Source: Clostridia bacterium
Lineage (GTDB): Bacteria; Bacillota; Clostridia; Oscillospirales; Acutalibacteraceae
Reading direction: 5' to 3'
Assembly (NCBI GenBank): GCA_017548045.1
Contig: JAFYNR010000022.1
Location: 19,765-83,764 of the forward strand
DNA length: 64,000 bases
In this document: positions 34,582 to 43,175 of the stretch, piece by piece
Layout of the letters: every line of letters begins with the position of its first letter
Numbering within the stretch: position 1 is the stretch's first letter
Translations under genes and position numbers: made by a program
Notes under the pieces: model-generated
Told to the model about the DNA's origin: nothing
The model's input: only the letters and a program-made list of their open reading frames with translations
Databases searched by the model: none

Positions 34582-36507
34582 TCAGTTCTCCGTATATTCA
34601 AGCGTTATCTTCTCCCTTGGGTTTGTGCAAAGGGTTGCGCTTCTGCGTTTGCCGAACCAGATGATTTCTTTGGCATATTCATCCCAGCAGTCAATCTCTT
34701 TCTCAAGAACAATATTCAATCTGTTTTTCTTCTTTTCAAGAGGCTGACGGTTATTTCCATATACATTCTCAAAATAATTGTAGAAATCATAATCGCTTTC
34801 AACCGTAACGGTTCTCTGACCGGGCAGACGGATTATGCTTTTCTGATAATTGTAAAGATTTTCAAAAATATTTTCTTCTATGCCGAGAGAGAGAAGAAAA
34901 TCATATATTTCATCCCAGAAGGTTTCAAAGTGATAGGCAAGGTCAAGAAAAACGCCTTCCTCAAAATACCAGCCTACGGTGCTGAACAGGTCATTCTGAT
35001 AATACCATTCGGCTTTAACGGTATCATCCTGCTTCTCTCTTATCGACTCAAAAAGAGAATAGATATACTTTGTATCATCCGAGAAGATGTAATCATAAAG
35101 CCTGTTATAAAATTCGTAATAGGGCATATCAAGCTCATACCTTGTATAAACGGCAAAGCAACGAAGCATACCCAGATGATGAAAGCCCTGAAGCACGGCG
35201 GAAAATACGTTTGCCTTGACCCAATCCGCCTTGCTCATGGTTGAGGTTTCGACAATGGCATCGTAATATTCCTGAATTCCCTGAAAATTAGGCGAATAGT
35301 GCAAGCCCAGGAAAGGAACTCTTTCCCACTTTATGCCGAATTTTTCTTTGTATTCGGGCTGTGCAACGGGTGCGTTACAGTAAACCTGGCAGGTATAAAC
35401 CGCCATGGAGTTATGCTGACCCGCATCAAGAAGATAGCAGAGTCCGTTACAGAAACTTTCATAGGTTTCGCATGGCAGACCGAGTATAAATTCCGTGTAG
35501 GTGGGGATTCCCTCTGCGGAATACCTGGAATTGAGCTTTGTATAGTATTCAACGTCAAGATTTTTTCTGCCGATATTTTCAAGCGTTTCAGGGTTAAGGG
35601 ACTGGTAAGCAAGAGTTACTCCCTTATCAATTCCGCTGTTGTTGAGAAGCTTGCCGATTTCAAAAACATTTTCGTCACTGTTTTTTGCATAGCAGGGCTT
35701 GAAAATTCTGGGATAGCCCGTTTTTTTATTTGTATCAACAACATACTGTGCAATTTCAAGATCTCTCTGAGAAATACCGAAATTGGCATCTGCACAGTAA
35801 CAGTAGGGTATTTTATGTGCAGATATCCACTCAATCTCCGCTTTTACCCTTTCCATAGGAATATATCGGAGTTTTTCGGTGTAACACCAGTTACAGAAAG
35901 CACAGGAATAAGGGCAGCCTCTGTTGGTTTCAAGTATTGCGTGAAATTCCACGTTGGGGAATGCCCGGAAAAAGCCGTCAAAATAACCGTTGAGATAAGG
36001 TGACGGCATATCGTCAAGAGGCACGCAGAAGCTTTCCTCCGGAGTTGTGATAATCTCTCCGTTCAGACGAAGAGACGTGTTGGTAAGTGATGAAAAATCA
36101 CCGCTGTCAACCGCTTTGATGAGGTTTGCAAAGCTCTTTTCACCTTCACCGTGAATAAGGGCATCCACATACGGACATTCTTCAAGAACGGAAGTGTTAA
36201 AGGGTATGTTATGACCTCCGAAAACAATGAAGCAATCGGGATATTTTTCCTTTATTTTCTTTGCAAGCACCTTGTTGTATTCCATATTCCACACAAGGCA
36301 GGAAAAGCCGAATATAAAGGGATTTTCAATACGTGCCAAAACGTCTTCGGGCTTTTCGCGCATAAAAAACAGCTCACCCAGACGAAATCTGCTTTTAATT
36401 TCTTCGTCATTCCACGCATATGCGGCAATACAGCCCGCACCGTATGGCAGGTAAGCAAAATCACAGTATGTTACGTTAAATTGGGAAAGATAAATATTCC
36501 GCTTCAT
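34582..36507 (-). CDS. B12-binding-type radical SAM protein, paralogue 4
   Basis: A 641-residue copy of the family found in tandem at 4107-9920. Shared blocks in order: KRNIYLSQFNVTYCDFAYLPYGAG, VFGGHNIPF, IHGEGE, cluster cysteines C198, C202 and C205 (NRGCPYSCAFCNW), CADANFG, LAYQSL, EFILGLPCET, AGQHNSM and the C-terminal WFGKRRSATLCTN. Differences are CNW instead of CDW after the cluster and Cys for Gly in GLPGET. It opens an operon with a GT2 and another radical SAM enzyme, about 25 kb from the other copies and on the other strand. AGGAG lies 13 bases before the ATG, a long spacing. By position it acts in glycan synthesis; the reaction is unknown. Confidence 0.85.
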   Translation of the reverse strand: MKRNIYLSQFNVTYCDFAYLPYGAGCIAAYAWNDEEIKSRFRLGELFFMREKPEDVLARIENPFIFGFSCLVWNMEYNKVLAKKIKEKYPDCFIVFGGHNIPFNTSVLEECPYVDALIHGEGEKSFANLIKAVDSGDFSSLTNTSLRLNGEIITTPEESFCVPLDDMPSPYLNGYFDGFFRAFPNVEFHAILETNRGCPYSCAFCNWCYTEKLRYIPMERVKAEIEWISAHKIPYCYCADANFGISQRDLEIAQYVVDTNKKTGYPRIFKPCYAKNSDENVFEIGKLLNNSGIDKGVTLAYQSLNPETLENIGRKNLDVEYYTKLNSRYSAEGIPTYTEFILGLPCETYESFCNGLCYLLDAGQHNSMAVYTCQVYCNAPVAQPEYKEKFGIKWERVPFLGLHYSPNFQGIQEYYDAIVETSTMSKADWVKANVFSAVLQGFHHLGMLRCFAVYTRYELDMPYYEFYNRLYDYIFSDDTKYIYSLFESIREKQDDTVKAEWYYQNDLFSTVGWYFEEGVFLDLAYHFETFWDEIYDFLLSLGIEENIFENLYNYQKSIIRLPGQRTVTVESDYDFYNYFENVYGNNRQPLEKKKNRLNIVLEKEIDCWDEYAKEIIWFGKRRSATLCTNPREKITLEYTEN

Positions 36508-36551
36508 CGGTTTTGAGGGTCTCCTAAAACGTTATTATATATACATTTTAA

Positions 36552-36580
36552 AGTATATCACCGTTATATTTTTTTGTCAA
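36552..36580 (-). promoter_or_regulatory. Promoter of the radical SAM-GT2 operon
   Basis: On the minus strand TTGACA (36580-36575), 17-base spacer, TATACT (36557-36552) preceded by TG-A. It starts right after the clpX terminator hairpin. Confidence 0.75.
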
Positions 36581-36583
36581 GAA

Positions 36584-36613
36584 AACGGACTGCTCACAAA
36601 TGAACAGTCCGTT
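36584..36613 (-). terminator. Terminator after clpX
   Basis: A 12-bp stem with one mismatch (AACGGACTG / CAGTCCGTT core, six-base loop), followed on the minus strand by TTTTCTTG. Confidence 0.65.
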
Positions 36614-36618
36614 GTAAT

Positions 36619-37905
36619 TTAACTTGCACTTTTAGGATTTGTAACCTTTGGCGGAGGTGCCATTTTAGCCCTTCTGCTGTTGGGATTGCGTTCAATCAAA
36701 GGCTCAGCTTCCTCATTAACGCTTGCCGCAGTTATACACACTCTCTCAACCGTAGGATCGGAGGGAACATCATACATAACCGGCATAAGAACACCCTCTA
36801 TAATTGAGCGAAGTCCTCTTGCACCCGTTTTCTTTTCAAGTGCTTTTTCGGCAATTGCTTCAAGTGCACTCAAATCAAAATCAAGTTCAACGTCATCAAG
36901 CTTAAAAAGCTCCTTATACTGCTTTACAACAGCATTTCTGGGCTTTGTGAGGATTTCAACAAGTGCATCCCTGTCAAGCTCCTGAAGTGTTGTAACAACG
37001 GGAAGTCGTCCTACAAGCTCAGGAATAATGCCGAACTTTACAAGGTCCTGCTGAACAACCTTTGCCATGAGATTTTCTTTTGCCGCCTCGGATTTGCTCT
37101 TTATCTGTGCACCGAAGCCCAACGCCGTACCCTCTGAACGCTTTTCGATTATCTTTTCGATACCGTCAAAAGCACCGCCGCAGATAAACAGAATGTTTGA
37201 GGTGTCAATCTGTATGAACTCCTGCTGAGGATGCTTTCTTCCGCCCTGTGGAGGAACGTTGGCAACCGTTCCTTCAATTATTTTAAGCAATGCCTGCTGA
37301 ACGCCTTCACCGCTTACGTCTCTTGTAATTGAGGGATTTTCGCTCTTTCTGGCAATCTTATCTATTTCATCAACGTAGATAATGCCTCTCTCTGCACGCT
37401 CGATATCGAAATCCGCCGCCTGAATAATTCTGAGCAGAATATTTTCAACGTCTTCGCCTACGTAGCCTGCCTCGGTGAGAGTTGTTGCATCTGCAATGGC
37501 AAAGGGAACGTCAAGAATCCTGGCAAGAGTCTGTGCAAGCATAGTTTTACCTACACCTGTGGGGCCAAGCAGAAGAATGTTACTCTTCTGGATTTCAACA
37601 TCAGTAGCACCTTTGGTGCTGATGCGCTTATAGTGATTATAAACCGCAACACTCAGAGCAATCTTTGCGCTTTCCTGACCGATAACATATTCGTCAAGCT
37701 TTGCCTTGATTTCGTGAGGCTTGGGAAGCGATGCGGAATCAAAATCATCGTGGCTGTGAACAGGCTCAGAGTCAATTATTGAACAACAGAGTTCAACACA
37801 TTCGTTACAGATATATACATTGGGCCCTGCAATAAGCTTATCTACCTGGTCCTGTGTTTTGTGGCAGAATGAGCAGGAAACCTTTCTTTCGTCATCTCTG
37901 GGCAT
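36619..37905 (-). CDS. clpX: ATP-dependent Clp protease ATP-binding subunit ClpX
   Basis: A 428-residue AAA+ unfoldase. The N-terminal zinc-binding domain has four Cys (CSFCHK and CNECVELC). The AAA module shows Walker A GPTGVGKT (about 115), Walker [11 protein letters not shown], sensor [11 protein letters not shown], the IGF-type loop [13 protein letters not shown] with the arginine finger, and the conserved [11 protein letters not shown] at the end. It delivers substrates to ClpP, encoded 20 bases upstream on the same strand. Order tig-clpP-clpX is the standard one. Confidence 0.97.
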   Translation of the reverse strand: MPRDDERKVSCSFCHKTQDQVDKLIAGPNVYICNECVELCCSIIDSEPVHSHDDFDSASLPKPHEIKAKLDEYVIGQESAKIALSVAVYNHYKRISTKGATDVEIQKSNILLLGPTGVGKTMLAQTLARILDVPFAIADATTLTEAGYVGEDVENILLRIIQAADFDIERAERGIIYVDEIDKIARKSENPSITRDVSGEGVQQALLKIIEGTVANVPPQGGRKHPQQEFIQIDTSNILFICGGAFDGIEKIIEKRSEGTALGFGAQIKSKSEAAKENLMAKVVQQDLVKFGIIPELVGRLPVVTTLQELDRDALVEILTKPRNAVVKQYKELFKLDDVELDFDLSALEAIAEKALEKKTGARGLRSIIEGVLMPVMYDVPSDPTVERVCITAASVNEEAEPLIERNPNSRRAKMAPPPKVTNPKSAS

Positions 37906-37925
37906 CTTTTGCCTCCTGTGTCAGT

Positions 37926-38507
37926 TTATCTTTTTGCAATCACCTTATCAACAAGGCCGTATTCCATAGCCTCCTGAGCGGTGAGATAATTATCTCTTTC
38001 GGTATCTCTTGCAATTTCTTCAATTGATCTGCCTGTATTTTCTGCAAGAATTCTGTTAAGTCTTTCTCTTGTTTTGAGGATGTGGTCCGCAACAATCTTG
38101 ATTTCAGTTGCCTGACCTCTTGCTCCGCCAAGAGGCTGATGAATCATAATTTCACTGTTGGGAAGCGCAAATCTTTTGCCCTTTGCACCTGATGAAAGCA
38201 GGAAGGCGCCCATTGAAGCAGCCATGCCCATACAGATGGTTGATACGTCGCATTTGATATACTGCATAGTATCATAAATAGCCATACCTGCGGTTACGGA
38301 ACCGCCGGGGCTGTTGATATAAAGACTGATATCCTTTTCGGGGTCCTGACCTTCAAGGTAAAGAAGCTGTGCAACAACAATGCTTGCGGTTGCATCGTTT
38401 ACCTCATCGGAGAGAACGATAATTCTGTCATTAAGAAGGCGCGAAAAAATATCGTATGAACGCTCGCCTCTGTTAGTCTGTTCAACAACGTACGGTACCA
38501 ATGCCAT
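37926..38507 (-). CDS. clpP: ATP-dependent Clp protease proteolytic subunit ClpP
   Basis: A 193-residue serine protease. The nucleophile Ser is in [11 protein letters not shown] (about 97), the catalytic His in [11 protein letters not shown] (about 122) and the Asp near [11 protein letters not shown]. The N-terminal axial loop region [23 protein letters not shown] is typical. The ATG at 38507 has AAAGGA nine bases upstream. It lies between tig and clpX; the hairpin between tig and clpP may tune the ratio. Confidence 0.97.
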   Translation of the reverse strand: MALVPYVVEQTNRGERSYDIFSRLLNDRIIVLSDEVNDATASIVVAQLLYLEGQDPEKDISLYINSPGGSVTAGMAIYDTMQYIKCDVSTICMGMAASMGAFLLSSGAKGKRFALPNSEIMIHQPLGGARGQATEIKIVADHILKTRERLNRILAENTGRSIEEIARDTERDNYLTAQEAMEYGLVDKVIAKR

Positions 38508-38539
38508 AAAAATCAATCCTTTCTCCGCAATTAAGAATA

Positions 38540-38567
38540 GATAAACCGGCTTTTACACCGGTTTATC
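38540..38567 (-). terminator. Hairpin between tig and clpP
   Basis: A perfect 10-bp stem (GATAAACCGG / CCGGTTTATC, loop CTTTTACA) without a clean T run; a partial terminator or processing site. Confidence 0.5.
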
Positions 38568-38608
38568 CTTATATGCTCATATTTAAGTATAGTTAGAATT
38601 TCTGCCGA

Positions 38609-40033
38609 TTATTCAGCTGATTCTTCCTTCTTTTCTGCTGCCTTTTTGGTTGTCTTTTTTGCAGCAGGCTTCTTTGCGGGCTTTGCTTCTTCAGCTTCGC
38701 CTTCCTCTGCGGGAGCAGCTTCCTTCTTCTTTGTTGCTCTCTTTGCAGCAGGCTTCTTTGCCTTTGCAGAATCAATTACAACCTTGAATGCATCCTGCTT
38801 TACAAGCTCTGCTTCAACTGTTGCTGCGGGAACGAGCTCCTTAATCTTTTCAACATCAAGCTGATACATTTCAGCCATCTTTGCATACTCTGCTTCAACA
38901 GCCTCTGCTGATGCGGTAAGACCTTCAAGCTCAATAATCTTTTCAACTGCAAGATCAATCTTAACCTCTGAAACCGCACGTTCCTTCATCTGAGCCTCGA
39001 AGGCTGCCTTATCCATACCCATATACATAAGGTATGTATCAACGTCGATACCCTGCTGAGCAAGTCTCTGAGCAAATGAATCAACATCTTCCTTTGCTCT
39101 GTTGTCATACATACACTCGGGAATTTCGCCTTCAACGTTTGCAACAAGTGCTTCGATTACAGCATCTTCAAATGCATTCTGAGCACTCTCCTGCTTTCTC
39201 TTGAGGATATCTTCCTCAACACCCTTCTTGAGGTCGGCTACTGTTTCGTATTCGCCCATATCCTTTGCGAATTCGTCATCAAGCTCGGGAAGCTCCTTAA
39301 CCTTGATTTCGTGAAGCTTAATCTTGAACACTGCTGCCTTTGATGCAAGCTCGGGAGCATAAGCCTCGGGGAAGGTAACGTTTACGTCGAATTCTTCGCC
39401 GATGCTGTGGCCGATAATCTGCTCCTCAAAGCCGGGGATGAATGAGCCTGAACCGATGGTAAGCTCATACTTTTCAGCCTTGCCGCCTTCAAATGCAGTG
39501 CCGTCAACGAAGCCTTCAAAATCGATAACGGTGATATCGCCGTCTTTAACTGCTCTGTCATCAACATTGATGATTCTTGCGCCTCTTTCGAGCATATGCT
39601 CGATTTCGTGGTCAACTTCTTCCTTTGCAACCTTTGAGTCAGCCTTTTCTGCTGTGAGACCCTTGTAAGCCTTGAGTGTGATTTCGGGCTTAACGGTTAC
39701 GTTGAAGGACATTACAACGCCTTCTTCTTTGCTCATTGTTTTAACGTCAAAATCCTTGGGTGAATCAACGGGAACGATGCCTGCTTCTTCGTAAGCAGCC
39801 TGAACTGCATCGGGGAATACGATATCAAGTGCATCCTCATAGAATACTTCCTTGCCGTAAAGCTTTTCAATCATCTGAAGAGGAGCCTTACCCTTACGGA
39901 AGCCGGGAATCTGAATTGACTTTCTCTGCTTGAGATAAGCCTGCTGAATTGCAGCTCTGAAATCCTCTGCCGCAATAGCGATTTCAACCGAATAAGTGTT
40001 GGTTTCTGTCTTGTTTGCTGATACTAAACTCAT
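38609..40033 (-). CDS. tig: Trigger factor with basic Ala/Lys-rich tail
   Basis: A 474-residue ribosome-bound chaperone. The ribosome-binding signature GFRKGKAP is at about residues 44-51, the FKBP-type PPIase domain at about 150-240 (GDITVIDFEGFVDG, FIPGFEEQIIGH), then the helical C-domain. Past the usual end a low-complexity tail of about 50 residues follows, with KKPAAKK, RATKKKE and KKTTKKAAEKK blocks broken by an acidic EEGEAEE stretch, like histone H1 tails. Typical trigger factors end near residue 430. GGAGGAAT precedes the ATG. It heads the tig-clpP-clpX cluster. Confidence 0.95.
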   Translation of the reverse strand: MSLVSANKTETNTYSVEIAIAAEDFRAAIQQAYLKQRKSIQIPGFRKGKAPLQMIEKLYGKEVFYEDALDIVFPDAVQAAYEEAGIVPVDSPKDFDVKTMSKEEGVVMSFNVTVKPEITLKAYKGLTAEKADSKVAKEEVDHEIEHMLERGARIINVDDRAVKDGDITVIDFEGFVDGTAFEGGKAEKYELTIGSGSFIPGFEEQIIGHSIGEEFDVNVTFPEAYAPELASKAAVFKIKLHEIKVKELPELDDEFAKDMGEYETVADLKKGVEEDILKRKQESAQNAFEDAVIEALVANVEGEIPECMYDNRAKEDVDSFAQRLAQQGIDVDTYLMYMGMDKAAFEAQMKERAVSEVKIDLAVEKIIELEGLTASAEAVEAEYAKMAEMYQLDVEKIKELVPAATVEAELVKQDAFKVVIDSAKAKKPAAKRATKKKEAAPAEEGEAEEAKPAKKPAAKKTTKKAAEKKEESAE

Positions 40034-40067
40034 TTTAGAATTCCTCCAATTCTACTATTACCCGTAG

Positions 40068-40076
40068 ATTATAACA
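40068..40076 (-). promoter_or_regulatory. Extended -10 promoter of tig
   Basis: TG-T-TATAAT on the minus strand, 35 bases before the tig ATG; no good -35 hexamer. Confidence 0.55.
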
Positions 40077-40182
40077 AATAATTCTTTAAATTTCTATACA
40101 ATTTTATTATTATTTGCATTTTCTTATGTTTAGTTAAATTTTCCGTTTTTTTATGCCGTCTTTTGGTTATATTGACATATTA

Positions 40183-40869
40183 TCAGTATACCAAAGCAGG
40201 ACAAAACTGCAAAAAGTCGCTTGAAATAAGCGAAAATCTTATGCCGTCCTTCTCGCCGATGAATGCACCCGTATGGGAATATGAATGAAGATGCCCGTAA
40301 TAACACCTGCTGATTTTTTCTTCAACGAGCACGTTGTATATTTCGTCGCATTTCTGGGTTACGTTAACCGGCGGATAATGAAGAAACACAACGGGTTCAA
40401 GCCCTGTTTCTTTTGCGGCGGCTATTGAAGCGCGAAGCCTTCCCGCTTCACGAAGAACAACCTTTTTATCCGCATCCTTTTCCGCATCAAAAAACCATCC
40501 TCTTGTTCCGCAGATTGCAAAATCCCCTGCCGTGTAAGCATTGTTATGAAGAATATTGAGGGTTGAAAGAGAATGCTTTTCAAAAAATTCGTCAGCCTTC
40601 TTTTTGGTCGCCCACCAGTAATCGTGGTTGCCCTTCAGTATAATCTTTTTTCCGGGCAGAGAATCCAGAAACCTGAAATCCTCAAGACCTTCTTCAAGAT
40701 TCATACACCAGGATATATCGCCTGCAACAACAACCGTATCACCGTCACGCACCAGTCTGCGCCAATTATTTTCGAGCCGCTTTTCATAATCATCCCAGCC
40801 GCCGAAAATATTCATTGACTTGCCCGTAGCAAGAGAAAGATGAGTATCTCCGATTGCAAAAAGTGCCAT
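40183..40869 (-). CDS. Calcineurin-like metallophosphoesterase
   Basis: A 228-residue phosphoesterase with the full set of metal blocks: AIGDTHLS (residues 5-12), VVAGDISWCMN, LKGNHDYWW, FLHYPPVN and YYGHLHSYSH. The GNHDYWW variant marks a small family of cytoplasmic phosphoesterases common in Clostridia, function unknown. No signal peptide or membrane span. The ATG at 40869 is favoured by AAAGGA seven bases upstream over the Met two codons earlier. It is 149 bases downstream of the tig promoter region but on the same strand as tig and so probably transcribed toward it. Confidence 0.85.
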   Translation of the reverse strand: MALFAIGDTHLSLATGKSMNIFGGWDDYEKRLENNWRRLVRDGDTVVVAGDISWCMNLEEGLEDFRFLDSLPGKKIILKGNHDYWWATKKKADEFFEKHSLSTLNILHNNAYTAGDFAICGTRGWFFDAEKDADKKVVLREAGRLRASIAAAKETGLEPVVFLHYPPVNVTQKCDEIYNVLVEEKISRCYYGHLHSYSHTGAFIGEKDGIRFSLISSDFLQFCPALVY

Positions 40870-40960
40870 ACGCATATCCTTTCCAAAAATAATTCAATGC
40901 AAAACCGTCAATAATACTAATGCGGATTTTTCCGTCATCAAACGAAAGGAGAAACAAGAA

Positions 40961-41149
40961 ATGAACAACGAAATCGGCGCAATTACCTGTTTTGCAAAAA
41001 ACTGCGTTTACCACAAGGGCAACACATCCTGCACCGCAGGCACAATTGAGGTTGGCAACTCCTCCGCCTGCAAATGCGGCGAAACACAGTGCTCAACCTT
41101 CAAGCTCAACGAAAATGCCGTTGGCGAAGCAAGAGGCTGCTGCGATTAA
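40961..41149 (+). CDS. DUF1540 small Cys-rich protein
   Basis: A 62-residue protein with six conserved Cys in the DUF1540 pattern: C-x4-C (FAKNCVYH), C near 28 (NTSCTAG), ACKCG, and TQCSTF, plus a terminal CC. The spacing suggests a small metal-binding (probably zinc) or disulfide fold; many Clostridia encode one or two such proteins, some linked to sporulation. AAAGGAG precedes the ATG. The gene is alone on the plus strand and converges with thrC, whose stop overlaps its own stop by four bases. Confidence 0.88.
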   Translation: MNNEIGAITCFAKNCVYHKGNTSCTAGTIEVGNSSACKCGETQCSTFKLNENAVGEARGCCD

Positions 41150-42630
41150 ATTCCCAGCATATCGAACACTACGCCGTCCATTTTATCCTTTGAACAGCAG
41201 CCGTCAAATCTGACAGCCTTGTTGCGGAGATTTGCAAGCTGTTCAGGGCAGGCTTTGCCTGTTACCTCGGCAAGGCGTTCAACCATTTCAAACTCGTCAA
41301 GTCCCTCGGTTCCGCCGGCAACGGCATCAAGCACTGCCGCGCTGAATTTGAAGGGGCTTGCGGTTGAAGCAATTACGGCAGGCGTTGAATCGCCTGTCTT
41401 TTCTTTGTAGTCATAGTATACCTTAACGGCAACCGCAGTATGTGTATCGCAAAGATAGCCCTTTTCGTTGAACACCTTCGCTATGGTTTCTTTTGTTTCG
41501 GTGTCATCACAGCAGCCTGCCGCAAAAACAGCCTTGATTTCATCAAGAGTTGCACCGTCAACCTCATACTTACCGTCTTCGCTAAGCTGCTTCATCCACT
41601 GCTTTACGTTTTCGCTGCCGCTTACGGAGTAAAGAAGTCTTTCGAGGTTGCTTGAAATAAGAATATCCATTGAGGGAGAAATGGTTGTGAAGAAATCACG
41701 ATTTCTGTCATACACACCTGTTGTAAGGAATTCGGTAAGAACCGAGTTGCTGTTTGAAGCGCAGATAAGCTTCTTCAGGGGCAGACCCATTTCTTTTGCA
41801 TAGTATGCGGCAAGGATGTTGCCGAAGTTACCTGTGGGAACAACAATATTGATTTCATCACCTGCTTTTATCTCACCGCTTGCAAGCAGATCGCAGTATG
41901 CCGAAAAATAGTAAACAATCTGAGGACAGAGTCTGCCCCAGTTGATTGAGTTTGCAGATGAAAATGCCATTGAATTTGCGGCAAGCTTTTCACCGATTGC
42001 CTTGTCGGTAAAGATACGCTTGACACCGCTCTGGGCATCGTCAAAGTTACCTTCGATTGCACAGACGGAAACGTTGTTGCCTTCCTGAGTGCACATCTGA
42101 AGCTTCTGCATGGGGCTTACGCCGTCGCTGGGATAGAAAACAAGAATCTGAGTATTTTCAACATTCTTGAAGCCCTCAAGCGCAGCCTTGCCCGTGTCGC
42201 CCGACGTTGCAACAAGGATAACGATTTTCGTACCCTTTGCAGCCTTACCGCTGGAAACAGTAAGGAGTCTGGGAAGTATCTGAAGCGCCATATCCTTGAA
42301 TGCGCAGGTAGGACCCTTGAAGAGTTCAAGAATATGCACACCGTCTTCAATCTTTGCAAGAGGAGCAACCTTTGCATCTGAAAAGCCTGTTTCATAAGCA
42401 CCCTTTACACAGGAATCAACCTCTGCCTCGGTGAAATCGGTAAGAAACAGTGAAAGAATCGATTTTGCTCTGCCGATATAATCAAGCTTCGCAAGCTCCG
42501 AAACGGTATCCATCGAAACCTTGGGAAGATTTTCAGGCACGAAAAGTCCGCCTTCCGCAGAAATGCCCTTTGTAATTGCCTGAGAAGCGGTTACCTTGAT
42601 ACCGGTATCTCTTGTGCTTACATAATTCAT
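41146..42630 (-). CDS. thrC: Threonine synthase
   Basis: A 494-residue PLP enzyme of the long (fungal/E. coli-like) threonine synthase type: converts O-phosphohomoserine to threonine. Seen are YVSTRDTGIKVTASQAITKGI at the start, LFKGPTCAFKDMALQ with the PLP-binding Lys (about 113), ATSGDTGKAALEGF (phosphate cup) and VPTGNFGNILAAYYAKEMGLP. AAAGGATG precedes the ATG. No hom or thrB gene is near. Its promoter is covered by a perfect 22-bp palindrome, so it may be repressor-controlled. Confidence 0.96.
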   Translation of the reverse strand: MNYVSTRDTGIKVTASQAITKGISAEGGLFVPENLPKVSMDTVSELAKLDYIGRAKSILSLFLTDFTEAEVDSCVKGAYETGFSDAKVAPLAKIEDGVHILELFKGPTCAFKDMALQILPRLLTVSSGKAAKGTKIVILVATSGDTGKAALEGFKNVENTQILVFYPSDGVSPMQKLQMCTQEGNNVSVCAIEGNFDDAQSGVKRIFTDKAIGEKLAANSMAFSSANSINWGRLCPQIVYYFSAYCDLLASGEIKAGDEINIVVPTGNFGNILAAYYAKEMGLPLKKLICASNSNSVLTEFLTTGVYDRNRDFFTTISPSMDILISSNLERLLYSVSGSENVKQWMKQLSEDGKYEVDGATLDEIKAVFAAGCCDDTETKETIAKVFNEKGYLCDTHTAVAVKVYYDYKEKTGDSTPAVIASTASPFKFSAAVLDAVAGGTEGLDEFEMVERLAEVTGKACPEQLANLRNKAVRFDGCCSKDKMDGVVFDMLGI

Positions 42631-42669
42631 AATACATCATCCTTTTCGGAAATAGTTTACAATGTTAAA

Positions 42670-42698
42670 ATTATATCATATAAATGCAATTTTGTAAA
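42670..42698 (-). promoter_or_regulatory. Promoter of thrC
   Basis: On the minus strand TTTACA (42698-42693), 17-base spacer, TATAAT (42675-42670). The -35 hexamer is the inner part of one arm of palindrome copy A. Confidence 0.75.
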
Positions 42699-42714
42699 GT
42701 TATTACACTTTACA
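42693..42714. repeat. 22-bp palindrome TGTAAAG-N8-CTTTACA, copy A
   Basis: TGTAAAG, spacer TTATTACA, CTTTACA; here the arms extend to nine bases each. It overlaps the -35 box of the thrC promoter, the position of a repressor operator. Confidence 0.8.
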
Positions 42715-42793
42715 AACTGATGGTTTCAATTAAAAAATCAAACAATATCAACAATTTTCAAAAAACTCACATTTTGAATGCGTGTAAATTTTC

Positions 42794-42815
42794 TGTAAAG
42801 CCTTTTTACTTTACA
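42794..42815. repeat. 22-bp palindrome TGTAAAG-N8-CTTTACA, copy B
   Basis: TGTAAAG, spacer CCTTTTTA, CTTTACA. Centre-to-centre it is 101 bp upstream of copy A with respect to thrC and ends seven bases before the yraN stop; no T run follows on either strand. Apart from copies A and B and the thrC promoter, the 191-base gap 42631-42821 shows nothing. Confidence 0.8.
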
Positions 42816-42821
42816 AATTTA

Positions 42822-43175
42822 TCAGAATGCATTTTCGATATAGTTTATTTTTCTCAGCTTATCATTGCCGTCAACATACACTTCACACACATCAAAGCGC
42901 AGATTTTCTTTGATTTTTGCATATGAAACAAAATTTTTCGCCGCCGCTTCAAGCCTTGCGGTCTTTCCGGTATCAACCGCTTCCATCGGTCTTATTTCGG
43001 TTTTTTCATTTCTTGTTTTAACCTCAACAAAACACACGGTACCGTTCTTTCGTGCGATTATGTCAATTTCACCGAAGCGGCAAGTGTAATTCGTGCCCAG
43101 AATTTCATAGCTACGGTCTCTGAGCCAGCGTGCGGCATAAAGCTCACCCCAGACACCCGTTTTATTTCTTATCAT
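42822..43175 (-). CDS. yraN: YraN/UPF0102 family nuclease-like protein
   Basis: A 117-residue protein of the UPF0102 family with an endonuclease-like core: GELYAARWLRDRSYEILGTNY, FGEIDIIARKNGTVCFVEVKTR (the D-x-n-E-x-K type triad). The function is unproven; it is almost always next to rnhB. Its ATG (43175-43173) overlaps the rnhB TGA as ATGA, giving coupled translation; the longer open frame upstream is not used. Confidence 0.9.
   Translation of the reverse strand: MIRNKTGVWGELYAARWLRDRSYEILGTNYTCRFGEIDIIARKNGTVCFVEVKTRNEKTEIRPMEAVDTGKTARLEAAAKNFVSYAKIKENLRFDVCEVYVDGNDKLRKINYIENAF

Noticed and set aside
42693-42815. Palindrome copies A and B as intrinsic terminators
   Set aside because: The stems are AT-rich and no T run follows; A covers the -35 box of a good promoter.
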